Positions 48,420 to 56,996 of a DNA stretch of 64,000 nucleotides are shown here, one piece after another. A program made the translations under genes and the position numbers. Within the stretch, counting starts at the first letter, position 1. The number at the start of each line of letters is the position of its first letter. The stretch is from Candidatus Aminicenantota bacterium (GTDB lineage Bacteria > Acidobacteriota > Aminicenantia > Aminicenantales > Saccharicenantaceae): NCBI GenBank assembly GCA_017999365.1, contig JAGNLW010000001.1, forward strand, positions 64,669 to 128,668, given 5' to 3'. The notes beneath the pieces were generated by a model. That model saw only the letters and a list, made by a program, of their open reading frames with translations, made no database searches and was not told the DNA's origin.

Positions 48420-49367
48420 TCAGTAGACGGGATCGATGTCCAGCCCCGAGCGCTCCAGCAGAAAGAGGCAGGCGTTCCGGAAGGCGCCCCTCGCCGGCGA
48501 CCAGCGCTCCTCGATGTGATAGGACCCGTCCTTTACCCCTTCGAGGATCCAATAGGCGCCGTCGAGGCCCGACCTGTCCAGGGGCAGGCTGTGCCAGAAG
48601 TCCGCGCGCGCGAGGCGATCAAGGAAGGCCCTCGCGGTTCTCGCCGACAAGTCCTTGGAGCGCGCTTCGACCAGACGGCCGGGATGATAGCCGCCCTTTC
48701 CCGATAGCCTCTTGGCGGTCAGGACGCCCCGTCCCGAAGGCTCGACGTCGATCCGGACGGCGATGGACGGATGAAAGGATCGCAGCCAGAGGAACCGGTA
48801 GCCGTGGTAGGCCGGGTCCAGGCTCAGGCCCAGGAACGACGGCTCCCCCATGCGCCAGAGGTTCTCGTCGCCCGAAGACTCGTCCAGTGACGCACGCATT
48901 TTCGGAGGCAGGAACCAGAGCTTCGTTGCCGGGAAATAGACCGGCCGCCGGCCGTGGGGCTTGCCTTTTCTGGCATCGAGGCGTGCCTTGAGTTCGTCCA
49001 TTTCGGCTGGCTTGAATGAGGACAGGGATAGGACGTGGGGGCTGAACAATCCGTGGGCCAGCGTGCCATCGCGTCTGATGACCGTGGGGACCATCCTGAT
49101 GGCCAGCACGCAGAGCCGGGGGTCGAGCGGCCGGTCGGTACAGACGGCGACATCGACCAGCTCGCGGAGGTCCTCGTCCAGGATATCGTCGACGTCGAGG
49201 AGATCGAGCATGACGCCGGCGGGGTCGCGGGCGCGCATGAGGGCCTCGAGGTCGGAGCGGACGGACGCGAAGGCTCCGCGGTCGTCCGGCGGACAGGCGC
49301 CGCGGAAGACCACGTCCTCGATGCGGTAGCCATCGAATTCCGTCGATCGCGAGGTCTCGATCTTCAT
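48420..49367 (-). CDS. Conserved hypothetical protein
   Basis: 315 residues, cytoplasmic by composition. The first 100 residues may form a STAS-like or flavodoxin-like fold (DPAGVMLDLLDVDDILDEDLRELVDVAVCTDRPLDPRLCVLAIRM). The C-terminal 100 residues contain LDRLARADFWHSLPLDRSGLDGAYWILEGVKDGSYHIEERWSPARGAFRNACLFLLERSGL, a pattern I associate with uncharacterised proteins in many bacteria. No function can be given. It has its own TTGTCA/TATAGT promoter. Confidence 0.7.
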   Translation of the reverse strand: MKIETSRSTEFDGYRIEDVVFRGACPPDDRGAFASVRSDLEALMRARDPAGVMLDLLDVDDILDEDLRELVDVAVCTDRPLDPRLCVLAIRMVPTVIRRDGTLAHGLFSPHVLSLSSFKPAEMDELKARLDARKGKPHGRRPVYFPATKLWFLPPKMRASLDESSGDENLWRMGEPSFLGLSLDPAYHGYRFLWLRSFHPSIAVRIDVEPSGRGVLTAKRLSGKGGYHPGRLVEARSKDLSARTARAFLDRLARADFWHSLPLDRSGLDGAYWILEGVKDGSYHIEERWSPARGAFRNACLFLLERSGLDIDPVY

Positions 49368-49420
49368 CGGACCACTCCCCCCCCCACGCTCTCGCCCGGC
49401 CGGCGGTCCCTCCAGCGGGG

Positions 49421-49449
49421 ACTATACTCCGCGAGGGTCCCGATGACAA
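49421..49449 (-). promoter_or_regulatory. Promoter for the hypothetical gene at 48420-49367
   Basis: On the minus strand, TTGTCA (49444-49449), a 17 bp spacer and TATAGT (49421-49426), 53 bp before the ATG. A run of nine C at 49377-49385 lies in the leader region. Confidence 0.5.
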
Positions 49450-49560
49450 CGGGGCGGGGAATACCACCCCTCTTTTCACCCCCCGCGGGGATGGAAGGCT
49501 AGTTGGCGGGATTTAAGATGGGGCCGGAAAGAAGCGGGAGCACGTGAAGGAAGGTGAACG

Positions 49561-49824
49561 ATGAACACGCACTGTGAACAGGCGCACGGGCACGGGAACG
49601 GCAGCGGGCATCTGCGCGGCCACCGGACGGCCAAGCGGAGCGCGGCCAAGAAACACGAGGTCGCTTGTCCCTATTGCCGCGAGAAGGACGAGGTCATCCC
49701 CATCCTCTACGGTTTCCCGACGCACGAGGCCTTCAAGAAGGCCGACCGGGGCGAGGTCTATCTCGGCGGCCTCGACATCAGCCCGTACAGCTACTACTGC
49801 AAGCGCGACGACCGGGAATTCTAG
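49561..49824 (+). CDS. Small zinc-ribbon-like protein
   Basis: 87 residues. A His/Gly-rich N-terminus (CEQAHGHGNGSGHLRGHR) precedes ACPYCREKDEVIPILYGFPTHEAFKKADRGEVYLGGLDISPYSYYCKRDDREF. This resembles small zinc ribbons that end with a second CxxC (as in YYCKDCGYEF), but here the last Cys is replaced, leaving three. Metal binding may have been lost or may use a His. A GGAAGG site lies before the ATG. The function is unknown. Confidence 0.65.
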   Translation: MNTHCEQAHGHGNGSGHLRGHRTAKRSAAKKHEVACPYCREKDEVIPILYGFPTHEAFKKADRGEVYLGGLDISPYSYYCKRDDREF

Positions 49825-49827
49825 CGC

Positions 49828-50366
49828 CTAAACCGTCTTCGCCAGCTCCGCGCCCCAAGCTTTGGCCCGCTCGAGCTCGCCTTCCTTCACCGGTCCGTAC
49901 GAGCCCTGGACGAGGAAACGCTGCTTCTTCGCGACGGGGGCGTAGCCCAGCGCTTCGAGCATCTTCAGCATCTTGGCGGCCGACCCGCCGGGAGACATCT
50001 TGAAGCCCGTCTCGAAGGCGGCGACTTTGACGGATGGGACGCCCACCCCGCCCTCGCCCGCACCCGGCCGACCCGTCTTGGGAAGCGCCTCGATCCAAGA
50101 CCGGATGGACGGGTGTGACAGGTCGGGCGGAGAAGGCGCCTTTTTGTCGGGCCGGGCCTGCATGTCGCGTCGGGTCTTGTCGCTTGGCAGGCCGAAGAGG
50201 CGATGATGGGCGACCCGGTGACGATGAGGTGAGCGTCCGAGAGCGCGGCGGCATCGGCCTCGGACGTGGAGAGGGCGCGGGCGTCCGGCCCGATGCCCTC
50301 GGCGACGGCCTTGGCGACCGCCGCGGTGTTTCCCCAATACGATTCATAGACGACGATGGCTTTCAT
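49828..50366 (-). pseudogene. Flavodoxin-like gene with a frameshift
   Basis: The ATG at 50366 begins MKAIVVYESYWGNTAAVAKAVAEGIG, a flavodoxin with the FMN phosphate loop in YESYWGNT, and runs through DAHLIVTGSPIIA. The frame then breaks near 50194-50200. In the next frame the protein resumes as FGLPSDKTRRDMQARPDKKAPSPPDLSHPSIRSWIEALPK and continues to FLVQGSYGPVKEGELERAKAWGAELAKTV at 49828. Joined, this is a complete flavodoxin of about 178 residues. The break fits a 2 bp insertion (a duplicated TC) or a 1 bp loss. It could be a true recent mutation or an assembly error. Flavodoxins carry electrons by FMN. Confidence 0.75.
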
Positions 50367-50427
50367 GGCTCGATTTTCATCCCGCGGCCGGAATCCTGTC
50401 AAGCAGTTGGGCAGACCCTAGCAGTTG

Positions 50428-50659
50428 GGGGTCAGACCCTAGCTTCTCCATTCTAATCAGTAAGATATATCGTTTTTGGGGCTAAAAAAGGCCCCATTCT
50501 TTAGGTTTTTGGGGCCATAAATCGCAAGCTTGCGCCCACAGCTTCATGAGTGATCAAATGCAATATTTTGGGGCCCGATTTCATCTAAATTAGCTAGTTT
50601 TCGGGCCGCTTTTTCGGCCTATCTTTCTGATCCCATTCAAGAAGCTGGGGTCTGACCCC
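50428..50659. repeat. GGGGTCAGACCCC-bounded element E5 (232 bp)
   Basis: The left end is slightly decayed (GGGGTCAGACCCTAGCTTCT) and the right end is AAGAAGCTGGGGTCTGACCCC. It contains at least three TTTTGGGGCC/GGCCCAAAA-like palindromes. It has the same length as E6 and shares TTTTTGGGGC and CTGATCCC.TTCAAGAAGC blocks with it. A partial tandem copy of its left end stands just outside at 50403-50427. Confidence 0.88.
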
Positions 50660-50707
50660 GTTTTCCTATTCCCCTTCTCTGTGATGGGTGCTTTAAGTCA
50701 CGGCTTG

Positions 50708-50747
50708 TGATAGAATGGGTTTCAATCCACCTGTTCCCAAGGGAACA
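50708..50747 (+). promoter_or_regulatory. Extended -10 promoter and leader hairpin of the Rnk-like gene
   Basis: TGATAGAAT (50708-50716) is an extended -10 without a -35. Downstream, TGTTCCCAAGGGAACA (50732-50747) is a near-perfect inverted repeat that would lie in the untranslated leader, as a 6 bp hairpin or a protein-binding site. Confidence 0.45.
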
Positions 50748-50774
50748 CGACTGTCGAACCACCCGGAGGGTGAC

Positions 50775-51188
50775 ATGACCGCCGAACACCAGATCTACAT
50801 TACGTCTGTCGACAGGGACAAGCTCACCAATATCCTGATGTCCCCGACCATCCAGGCGGGCAGGAACAAGGAGCACCTAGCCGAGCTGCAGAAAGAGCTG
50901 GAGCGAGCGGTGATCGTCGAACCGCACGAGATCCCGCCGGATGTCGTGACCATGAACTCGCGATTCCGCATGCGCGACATGAAGACAAAAGAGGTCACGG
51001 AGTACACGCTCGTATTCCCGCACGAGGCCGACATCGATCGGAATAGGCTTTCGGTGCTGGCACCGCTCGGGATGGGGCTACTCGGCTACCGGGCCGGCGA
51101 CATCATCGAATGGGCCGTGCCCGGTGGAAAGCGCACCATCAAGATCGAAGAGATCCTTTACCAGCCGGAGGCCTCCGGCGACTCATGA
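50775..51188 (+). CDS. GreA/GreB C-terminal domain protein, Rnk-like
   Basis: 137 residues. ITSVDRDKLTNIL then LAELQKELERAVIVEPHEIPPDVVTMNSRFRMRDMKTKEVTEYTLVFPHEADIDRNRLSVLAPLGMGLLGYRAGDIIEWAVPGGKRTIKIEEILYQPEA is the Rnk arrangement: a short N-terminal helical hairpin and the FKBP-like domain of Gre factors. Rnk binds RNA polymerase but does not stimulate cleavage as GreA/GreB do. Length fits Rnk (about 136). Start ATG 50775 follows GGAGGGTGAC. It is the only gene between elements E5 and E6, ending 3 bp before E6. Confidence 0.88.
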   Translation: MTAEHQIYITSVDRDKLTNILMSPTIQAGRNKEHLAELQKELERAVIVEPHEIPPDVVTMNSRFRMRDMKTKEVTEYTLVFPHEADIDRNRLSVLAPLGMGLLGYRAGDIIEWAVPGGKRTIKIEEILYQPEASGDS

Positions 51189-51191
51189 GTT

Positions 51192-51423
51192 GGGGTCAGA
51201 CCCCAGCTTCCCTAATTTATTCAATAAGATAGTTTGATTTTGGGGCCCAAAACGACCCCGTTTTCTAGCTTTTTTGGGCCAAAAACAGAAAACTCCGTCG
51301 CCCCTTTATAGGGGCGGCGAAGTACGCAGTTTTTAGGCCCGAAAACATCAAATATGGGCTGTTTTCGGGCCCATATTTCAGCCTAAATGACTGATCCCGT
51401 TCAAGAAGCTGGGGTCTGACCCC
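51192..51423. repeat. GGGGTCAGACCCC-bounded element E6 (232 bp)
   Basis: Perfect inverted ends (51192-51209 and 51406-51423). The interior has TTTTGGGGCCCAAAA (51240), TTTTTTGGGCCAAAAA (51270), CGCCCCTTTATAGGGGCG (51299) and GTTTTCGGGCCCATA (51360). Same length as E5. It fills the space between convergent stops, 3 bp from the Rnk-like gene and 4 bp from the M3 peptidase. Confidence 0.9.
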
Positions 51424-51427
51424 GCTT

Positions 51428-53605
51428 TTATTTCTTGATGTTCAGCCCGCGCTTTTTCAACAGACCGTCGATCTTGGGCTCGGCGCCGCGGAAGCGGACA
51501 TACTGGACCATGGGGTCCTCCGTGCCGAACGGCTCGAGGACGTTCTTGCGGAACGACTCGGCCGTAGCCCGGTCGAAGATGCCCTTCTCCTTGAAAGCCT
51601 CGTAGGCGTCGCAGTCGAGGACCTCGGACCAGATGTAGGCGTAGTAGCCGGCCGAATACCCGCCGCTGAAGATGTGGCTGAAGTAGGTCGACCGGTAGCG
51701 CGGCACGATCTCCGGGATGAGCCCGAACCGGCCCATGACCTCATTCTCGAACTCGCGCGCCCCGACCCCGTCGGCCGGCGGCGCCGAGTGCCAGGCCATG
51801 TCGAGGATGCAGGCCGCGAGATACTCGGCCGTGATGAAGCCTTGGTTGAAGAGGCTGCTCTTGTCCATCTTCTCGACGAGCGCGGCCGGGATTGTCTCCC
51901 CCGTCTGGTAGTGCTTGGCGTAGTGGTCTAGCAGCTGCGGCTCGAAGGCCCAGTGCTCCATGATCTGCGACGGCAGCTCGACAGAGTCGCGGGCCACGGT
52001 CCGGCCACGGTAGCGCCCCTGCGAGAACAGCGTCGCCAGCGAGTGCCCGAACTCGTGGAAGAAGGTCCCGACCTCGTCGGTCGACAGCAGCGCCGGCGCG
52101 TCGGCCGTCGGCCGCGTGAAGTTGCAGGTGATGGTCGAGATGGGCGGTACGCGCACGCCCTTCTCGTACGAGGCGCGGCGGAAGGCGCCCGACCAGGCCC
52201 CGCTCCGCTTGCTCGGCCGCGGGTGGAAGTCCATGTACAGGACGCCGAGGTGACTGCCGTCGGCCTCCTTGACCTCGAAGACCTGGACCTCGGGATGGTA
52301 GCGCGGCAGGTCGGGGAGCTCGACGAAATCGAGGCCGTAGAGCTTCTTGCAGAGCATGAAGATGCCGTCGCGGACGTTGTCGAGCTTGAAGTAGGGCCGC
52401 AGGGCCTCCTCGTCGAGGGCGTACTTCTCCTGGCGGAGCTTTTCGGTGTAGTACCACCAGTCCCACGAGGCGATCCGGATCTTGCCGGCGCCGAGCTCGC
52501 GGTCGGCCAGGGCCTGGAGGGCGTCGGCCTCCTCGCGAGCCTTGACGAGCGTCGGGTCCCAGAGCTCCTTGAGGAAGGCGTCGACGCGCTCGGGCGTCTT
52601 GGCCATGTTGTTCTCGAGCACGAAGGCGGCGTGGCTGGCGTAGCCGAGCAGGCGGGCCTTCTCGCCGCGCAGCCGCGCGATCCGGACGGCAATGTCCTTG
52701 TTGTCGCGCTCGCCGCCGTTGTCGCCCTTCATGAAGTAGGCCCGGTGGAGGGTCTCGCGGAGCGGCCGGCGCTCCGAATAGGTCAGGAACGGCGTCATGC
52801 TCGGGACGTGGATGGTGAAGAGCCAGCGGCCCTCGGGGAGCCCGGCCTGCTTGGCGGCCGCGGCGGCCATGGCCACGACGGACGCGGGCAGCCCGGCCAG
52901 GTCGGCTTTCTTCTCGATGACGAGCTTGAAGGCGTTGGTCTCGCCGAGGACGTTCTCGCCGAACTTGACGGACAGCAGCGACAGTTCCTGGTTGAGCTCG
53001 CGCAGGCGGGCCTTGCCGGCGGCGTCGAGGAGCGCCCCGCCGCGGACGAAGTCCTTGTAGGTGTTCTCGAGCAGGAACAGCTCCTCGCGGTCGAGCTCGA
53101 GTCTGTCGCGCTTGTCGTAGACGGCCTTGACGCGGGCGAACAGGCCCTCGTTGAGGCTGATGTCGTCGTTGTGGGCGGCCAGCATGGGCGCGGTCTTGCG
53201 GGCCAGGGCCTGCAGCTCGTCGTTGGTGTGGGCCCCCTGCAGGGCGCCGAAGACGGCGTTGACCTCGGAGAGGAAAATGCCGGCGTGGTCGAGAGCGGCA
53301 ACGGTGTTCTCGAAGGTCGGCTTCTTGCTGTTGGCGACGATCGCGTCCACTTCGGCCTTCTCGAGCCGGATGCCCTGCTCGATGGCCGGCAGGAAGTGGT
53401 CGTTCGTGATCTTGTCGAAGGGAGGGACGTCGAACGTCGTGCCGTAGGGCTTGAAGAAGGGATTATCGGCGTTGGCGGCCGCGGCGGCCTCGATGGCCTT
53501 GGCGGTCTCGGGGTCGGGCGCGGCTCCGGTGCCGTCCCCGGACTTGCAGGAGACGACGGCGACGAGGGCGAGGCCGATGAGGACGATCAGGGCGTGTCGG
53601 GTCAT
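51428..53605 (-). CDS. M3-family peptidyl-dipeptidase (Dcp-like) lipoprotein
   Basis: 725 residues. The N-terminus MTRHALIVLIGLALVAVVSCKSG has a lipobox with Cys20. The M3 zinc motif FFHEFGHSLATLFSQGRYRG is at about residue 518, with the preceding TITCNFTR and following VELPSQIMEHW blocks typical of the Dcp/oligopeptidase A group. It removes C-terminal dipeptides from oligopeptides, here probably anchored in the outer or inner membrane facing the periplasm. Length matches Dcp (about 680) plus the leader. A TATAAT box lies at 53635-53640 on the minus strand, 29 bp before the ATG, without a good -35. Confidence 0.93.
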   Translation of the reverse strand: MTRHALIVLIGLALVAVVSCKSGDGTGAAPDPETAKAIEAAAAANADNPFFKPYGTTFDVPPFDKITNDHFLPAIEQGIRLEKAEVDAIVANSKKPTFENTVAALDHAGIFLSEVNAVFGALQGAHTNDELQALARKTAPMLAAHNDDISLNEGLFARVKAVYDKRDRLELDREELFLLENTYKDFVRGGALLDAAGKARLRELNQELSLLSVKFGENVLGETNAFKLVIEKKADLAGLPASVVAMAAAAAKQAGLPEGRWLFTIHVPSMTPFLTYSERRPLRETLHRAYFMKGDNGGERDNKDIAVRIARLRGEKARLLGYASHAAFVLENNMAKTPERVDAFLKELWDPTLVKAREEADALQALADRELGAGKIRIASWDWWYYTEKLRQEKYALDEEALRPYFKLDNVRDGIFMLCKKLYGLDFVELPDLPRYHPEVQVFEVKEADGSHLGVLYMDFHPRPSKRSGAWSGAFRRASYEKGVRVPPISTITCNFTRPTADAPALLSTDEVGTFFHEFGHSLATLFSQGRYRGRTVARDSVELPSQIMEHWAFEPQLLDHYAKHYQTGETIPAALVEKMDKSSLFNQGFITAEYLAACILDMAWHSAPPADGVGAREFENEVMGRFGLIPEIVPRYRSTYFSHIFSGGYSAGYYAYIWSEVLDCDAYEAFKEKGIFDRATAESFRKNVLEPFGTEDPMVQYVRFRGAEPKIDGLLKKRGLNIKK

Positions 53606-53714
53606 GGTAGCGCACCTCCGGACGAGATAGGCGGATTATATATCATTTTCCCCTAACCAATCACCCCTGGGGGGGATGGCTCCCGGACCGGGGGCGGTTC
53701 AGACTGGGAGGGCT

Positions 53715-54551
53715 ATGACAAGGGCGCTGTTCGTCTGTGGCCGGAAAGAGCCGGCATCGTTCCGGACCGCCGTATTCGCCCTCGCCCTGGTCTTGGCGGG
53801 CTTGTGGGCGCTTCCGGTTGAGGCCTTGGCGGGGTCGGGAGCGCTCGGACAGGACGAAAAAGGCGGGCAGGACGTTCGGACGCGGGCGTCGGTGAACACG
53901 GGCGGGCGAGATGGGGCCGCGCTCGTCATCGCCTCGGCCAGTATGGGCGCCGGCGGGAGCAAGCGGGAGACGCGGGCCTTCACGCTGGCGGAGGTCCCCG
54001 GCCGCGATACGCACGATACGCGCAACTCCCGCGACGCGCACGACGCCCGAGGCGCCGAGGTGACGGACCAGACCGGCGGCACGGGCGGAACGAGCGCGCC
54101 CGGACTCCCTCGCTTGGCTCTCGACATCCCTCAGGTCATAACCGGCCTCGGTGGCGGCGTTTCGAAACGGGGCGAGGGGCAAGAAGCGGAAACGTGGCCG
54201 GCCGTGGCTTTTAGAGAGTTCGGGCAGGAGTTGCCGCCGCTCGGTTTCGAACATGGCCCGTCCGGGCCGCCGCCCGTCGCGCTGTCGGTGTTCATGGGCC
54301 GGAAGAACGGCGACGTGTTCTCGTCCCTGCACGAAGAATACGCCTGGCGGATGAAGTTCAAGTCGATGACGCTGGGCCTGGGATTCTACCGGGAGATCGC
54401 CGTCGGGGAGAGGGCGCGCATCCTCCCATATGTGGGCGTCATCCGCTCGAGCTTGTCGTTGAGGCCGGCCGGCCTGGCCAGCGAACAGCTCCTCCATGAA
54501 TATCAGTTGACGGTCCTCTGCTTCGGCCTGCCCCTCGTCATCGGATTCTGA
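53715..54551 (+). CDS. Secreted hypothetical protein
   Basis: 278 residues. After a long N-terminal region there is a hydrophobic stretch (TAVFALALVLAGLWALPVEALAGSGA), so it is secreted or anchored. The middle is low in complexity, rich in Gly, Asp, Arg and Thr (DTHDTRNSRDAHDARGAEVTDQTGGTGGTS). The last 100 residues (VALSVFMGRKNGDVFSSLHEEYAWRMKFKSMTLGLGFYREIAVGERARILPYVGVIRSSLSLRP) look like beta strands of a small outer membrane or porin-like domain. No family recognised. A GGGAGGG site precedes the ATG at 53715. Confidence 0.6.
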   Translation: MTRALFVCGRKEPASFRTAVFALALVLAGLWALPVEALAGSGALGQDEKGGQDVRTRASVNTGGRDGAALVIASASMGAGGSKRETRAFTLAEVPGRDTHDTRNSRDAHDARGAEVTDQTGGTGGTSAPGLPRLALDIPQVITGLGGGVSKRGEGQEAETWPAVAFREFGQELPPLGFEHGPSGPPPVALSVFMGRKNGDVFSSLHEEYAWRMKFKSMTLGLGFYREIAVGERARILPYVGVIRSSLSLRPAGLASEQLLHEYQLTVLCFGLPLVIGF

Positions 54552-54563
54552 TCGGGGCTGATC

Positions 54564-54807
54564 GGGGTCAGACCCCAGCTTCTTGATATTTATCTTACAA
54601 TTACCTTAATTTCAGCAGGCTCCCCAAGCAATAACGATCACTTTTTTTGGGTCAAAAAGAGAAAATCCTTAGTAAGCTATATCGGCATCGTCGAGAACGC
54701 ACTCTGGTGATGTTTTTGGCTTAAAAAGCATCAAGTTCAAACTGGAGCCGAACTCGTTTTCTGGATCTATCTTTCTGATCATATTTGATATCCTGGGGTC
54801 TGACCCC
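54564..54807. repeat. GGGGTCAGACCCC-bounded element E7 (244 bp)
   Basis: The left end is GGGGTCAGACCCCAGCTTCT; the right end is shortened to CCTGGGGTCTGACCCC. The interior holds TTTTTTTGGGTCAAAAA (54639) and GATGTTTTTGGCTTAAAAAGCATC (54707-54730) followed by TCAAACTGGAGCC. The same order of blocks occurs in E8, so E7 and E8 are a matched pair. Confidence 0.88.
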
Positions 54808-54837
54808 GCAGTTATCGGGGAGCGCCCATCTTTCTCA

Positions 54838-54867
54838 TTGAAACCGCATCCCGGCAAGAGGCAAAAT
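54838..54867 (+). promoter_or_regulatory. Putative promoter of the DUF2961 gene
   Basis: TTGAAA (54838-54843), an 18 bp spacer and CAAAAT (54862-54867). It favours the ATG at 54896 over the one at 54866, which would precede the transcript start. Confidence 0.4.
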
Positions 54868-54895
54868 GACAGAAAGCGCGACGGAGGCGGCTGAT

Positions 54896-56989
54896 ATGAA
54901 CGAACAACGCAATACGCTCGGGCCTCGGCATCGTCTCATCCGGATCCTTGCGGTCTTCGGCTTGGCCGTCACCGCGTTCTCCTGCCGCGGCCCGGCGACG
55001 GCCCGCCCCCGCGTCCCGCCCGTGACGGTCGAGTCCCTCCTCGGCGAAATGGTCGACCTCGACGCCCTCGTCCTCCGCCCACAACCGTTCTTCAAGCAAG
55101 CCCAGGCCTCGAGCTACGACCGCGAAAGCCACAAGGGCCGCGACGACGCCGGCTGGTTCGCCAACCGCGACGTCGGCCAATACGTTCGGACCGAGACGAC
55201 GGCCGACGGCCGCAAGGAACACGTGCTCGCGGACCTGACGGGGCCCGGAACGGTCACCCGCTTCTGGTCGGCCAATCCCGGTCTCGCCGCAACGGCCCGG
55301 TTCTACTTCGACGGCGAGGCCGCGCCCCGCCTGGCCCTCCCGTTCGCGGACCTGTTCAAGGGGCTGGGCAAGCCGTTCGGCCCCGACTTCTCTTACGTCA
55401 GCGGCACGGGCGGGAACCTCTACTTTCCCCTCCCCTACGCCTCGTCGCTCAAGATCACGGTTGAGGAGACGGAACGCCCCCTCCGCCTCTACTACGAGAT
55501 CGGCTTCCGGACCTACGAGGCGGGCACGTCCGTCGAGACGTTCGACCCGGCCAAGGCGGCGGATTGGTCCGTCGCGGCGGCCCGAACGGCCCGCCTGCTC
55601 GCGGCTCCGGCCAAGGCGGTCGCTCCGGACGAAGGCGCGACGAGCGGGAACGAATGGGCCGTCGCCCGCCTGACCGTCGCTCCCGGCGGGACGGCTTCGC
55701 TCCCCCGTGTCGACGGCGCCAGGACCGTCCTCGAATGGTCGGCCCGGGTCCTCGGCACCCGTGAGGACGGACCCTGGACCGATCCCTTGCGCGCCCACAA
55801 CGCGTACCGCTGCCTCGGGCTCGAGATCGCCTTCGACGGCGAGCCCTCGATCGCCGTGCCGCTCGGGGACTTCTTCGGCTCCGGGCCTGGCGTCAATCCC
55901 TACGAGAACCTGTTCTTCACCGTCGACGGGACGGGACGGATGACCAGCCGGCTGCCCATGCCCTTCGCCCGTTCGATGGACCTGCGCCTGACGAATCACG
56001 GGCGGGCGCCGCTGACCGTCGAGCTCGCCCTGCGCATCGCGGCTCGACCGTTCACCGCCCGGAGCTACCACCTTCGCGCTCAATGGCGGACGCTCACGCG
56101 CCTCACCTGGCCGCCCTTCGACACCAACGTCCTCGACACGACGGGGGCAGGCAAGGTCGTCGGCACGGTCTACGAGATCGCCAACGACGGGCTCATCTGG
56201 TGGGGAGAGGGCGACCAGAAGATCGCCATCGACGGCGAGCCGTTCCCGAGCACGTTCGGCACGGGCACCGAGGACGACTACGGCTACGCCTACGGCGACA
56301 ACCGGCCGTTCACGCGCCCCTACCACGCCCAGACGCGGGTCGACGGCCCGGCGAGCGGCGGCCACATCAGCCTCAACCGCTGGTATGTCCTCGACGCCCT
56401 GCCGTACCGCGCGTCCGTCCGCTTCGACCAGGAGATCTGGCACTGGATGCCGTGCGTCCCGACCTGGGCCCAGGTCGTCTACTGGTACGCGGCGCCCGGC
56501 ACGCCGGGACCGGTCCCGGTCGACGCGGCGGCGCTCGCCCCCGTCGACCTCGGCCCGCGCGCGGACATGCTCGAGCCGCTCGAGGGCGAGGCGCTCCGCT
56601 TCGCGGCGCACGGCGGGAAGGCAGGCCGGGAGCGGCTGGCCAATTGCTCCGGAGCGGAACACCTCGTCTGGTCGGGAGCGGAGCCCGGCGGCCGCCTCGC
56701 GGTCCGCTTCACCGTCCTCAGAGCGGGGCGTTACGCGGTCGAGCTCAATCTCTGCAAGTCACCCGACTACGGCCGGTTCGAGTTCGCGGTCAACGGCGGG
56801 CGCAGCGGGACCGGGGCTTGGGACTGCTATTCGGAGGGCCTCGGTTGGACCCGGGCCCGCATCGGCGTCTTCGACCTCGCCGAGGGCGACAACACGCTCG
56901 AGGTCCGGGCCCTCGCGGCCAATCCCGCCGCCCGGCCCGGCGCCCGCTTCGGCCTCGACTACATCTTTCTCGTCAGGTCGGAGACCTGA
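54896..56989 (+). CDS. DUF2961 (GH172-type) glycosidase lipoprotein
   Basis: 697 residues. A signal peptide ends in TAFSC (lipobox), so the protein is membrane-anchored. DUF2961 blocks: DVGQYVRTETTADGRKEHVLADLTGPGTVTRFW, a central YENLFF...RLPMPFARSMDLRLTNHG, and ANDGLIWWGEGDQKIAIDGEPFPSTFGTGTEDDYGYAYG with the acidic pair near residue 458. GH172 enzymes act on furanosides such as difructose anhydride and D-arabinofuranosides. An added C-terminal jelly-roll (VRFTVLRAGRYAVELNLCKSPDYGRFEFAVNG...LDYIFLV) probably binds carbohydrate. The ATG at 54896 has GGAGG before it and lies downstream of the likely promoter. Flanked by E7 and E8. Confidence 0.87.
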   Translation: MNEQRNTLGPRHRLIRILAVFGLAVTAFSCRGPATARPRVPPVTVESLLGEMVDLDALVLRPQPFFKQAQASSYDRESHKGRDDAGWFANRDVGQYVRTETTADGRKEHVLADLTGPGTVTRFWSANPGLAATARFYFDGEAAPRLALPFADLFKGLGKPFGPDFSYVSGTGGNLYFPLPYASSLKITVEETERPLRLYYEIGFRTYEAGTSVETFDPAKAADWSVAAARTARLLAAPAKAVAPDEGATSGNEWAVARLTVAPGGTASLPRVDGARTVLEWSARVLGTREDGPWTDPLRAHNAYRCLGLEIAFDGEPSIAVPLGDFFGSGPGVNPYENLFFTVDGTGRMTSRLPMPFARSMDLRLTNHGRAPLTVELALRIAARPFTARSYHLRAQWRTLTRLTWPPFDTNVLDTTGAGKVVGTVYEIANDGLIWWGEGDQKIAIDGEPFPSTFGTGTEDDYGYAYGDNRPFTRPYHAQTRVDGPASGGHISLNRWYVLDALPYRASVRFDQEIWHWMPCVPTWAQVVYWYAAPGTPGPVPVDAAALAPVDLGPRADMLEPLEGEALRFAAHGGKAGRERLANCSGAEHLVWSGAEPGGRLAVRFTVLRAGRYAVELNLCKSPDYGRFEFAVNGGRSGTGAWDCYSEGLGWTRARIGVFDLAEGDNTLEVRALAANPAARPGARFGLDYIFLVRSET

Positions 56990-56996
56990 TTCATTT

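Noticed and set aside
50428..51423. CRISPR-like spacing of the repeats around the Rnk-like gene
   Set aside because: Repeats are inverted, more than 200 bp apart and enclose a gene. There are no regular direct repeats with unique spacers anywhere in the window.
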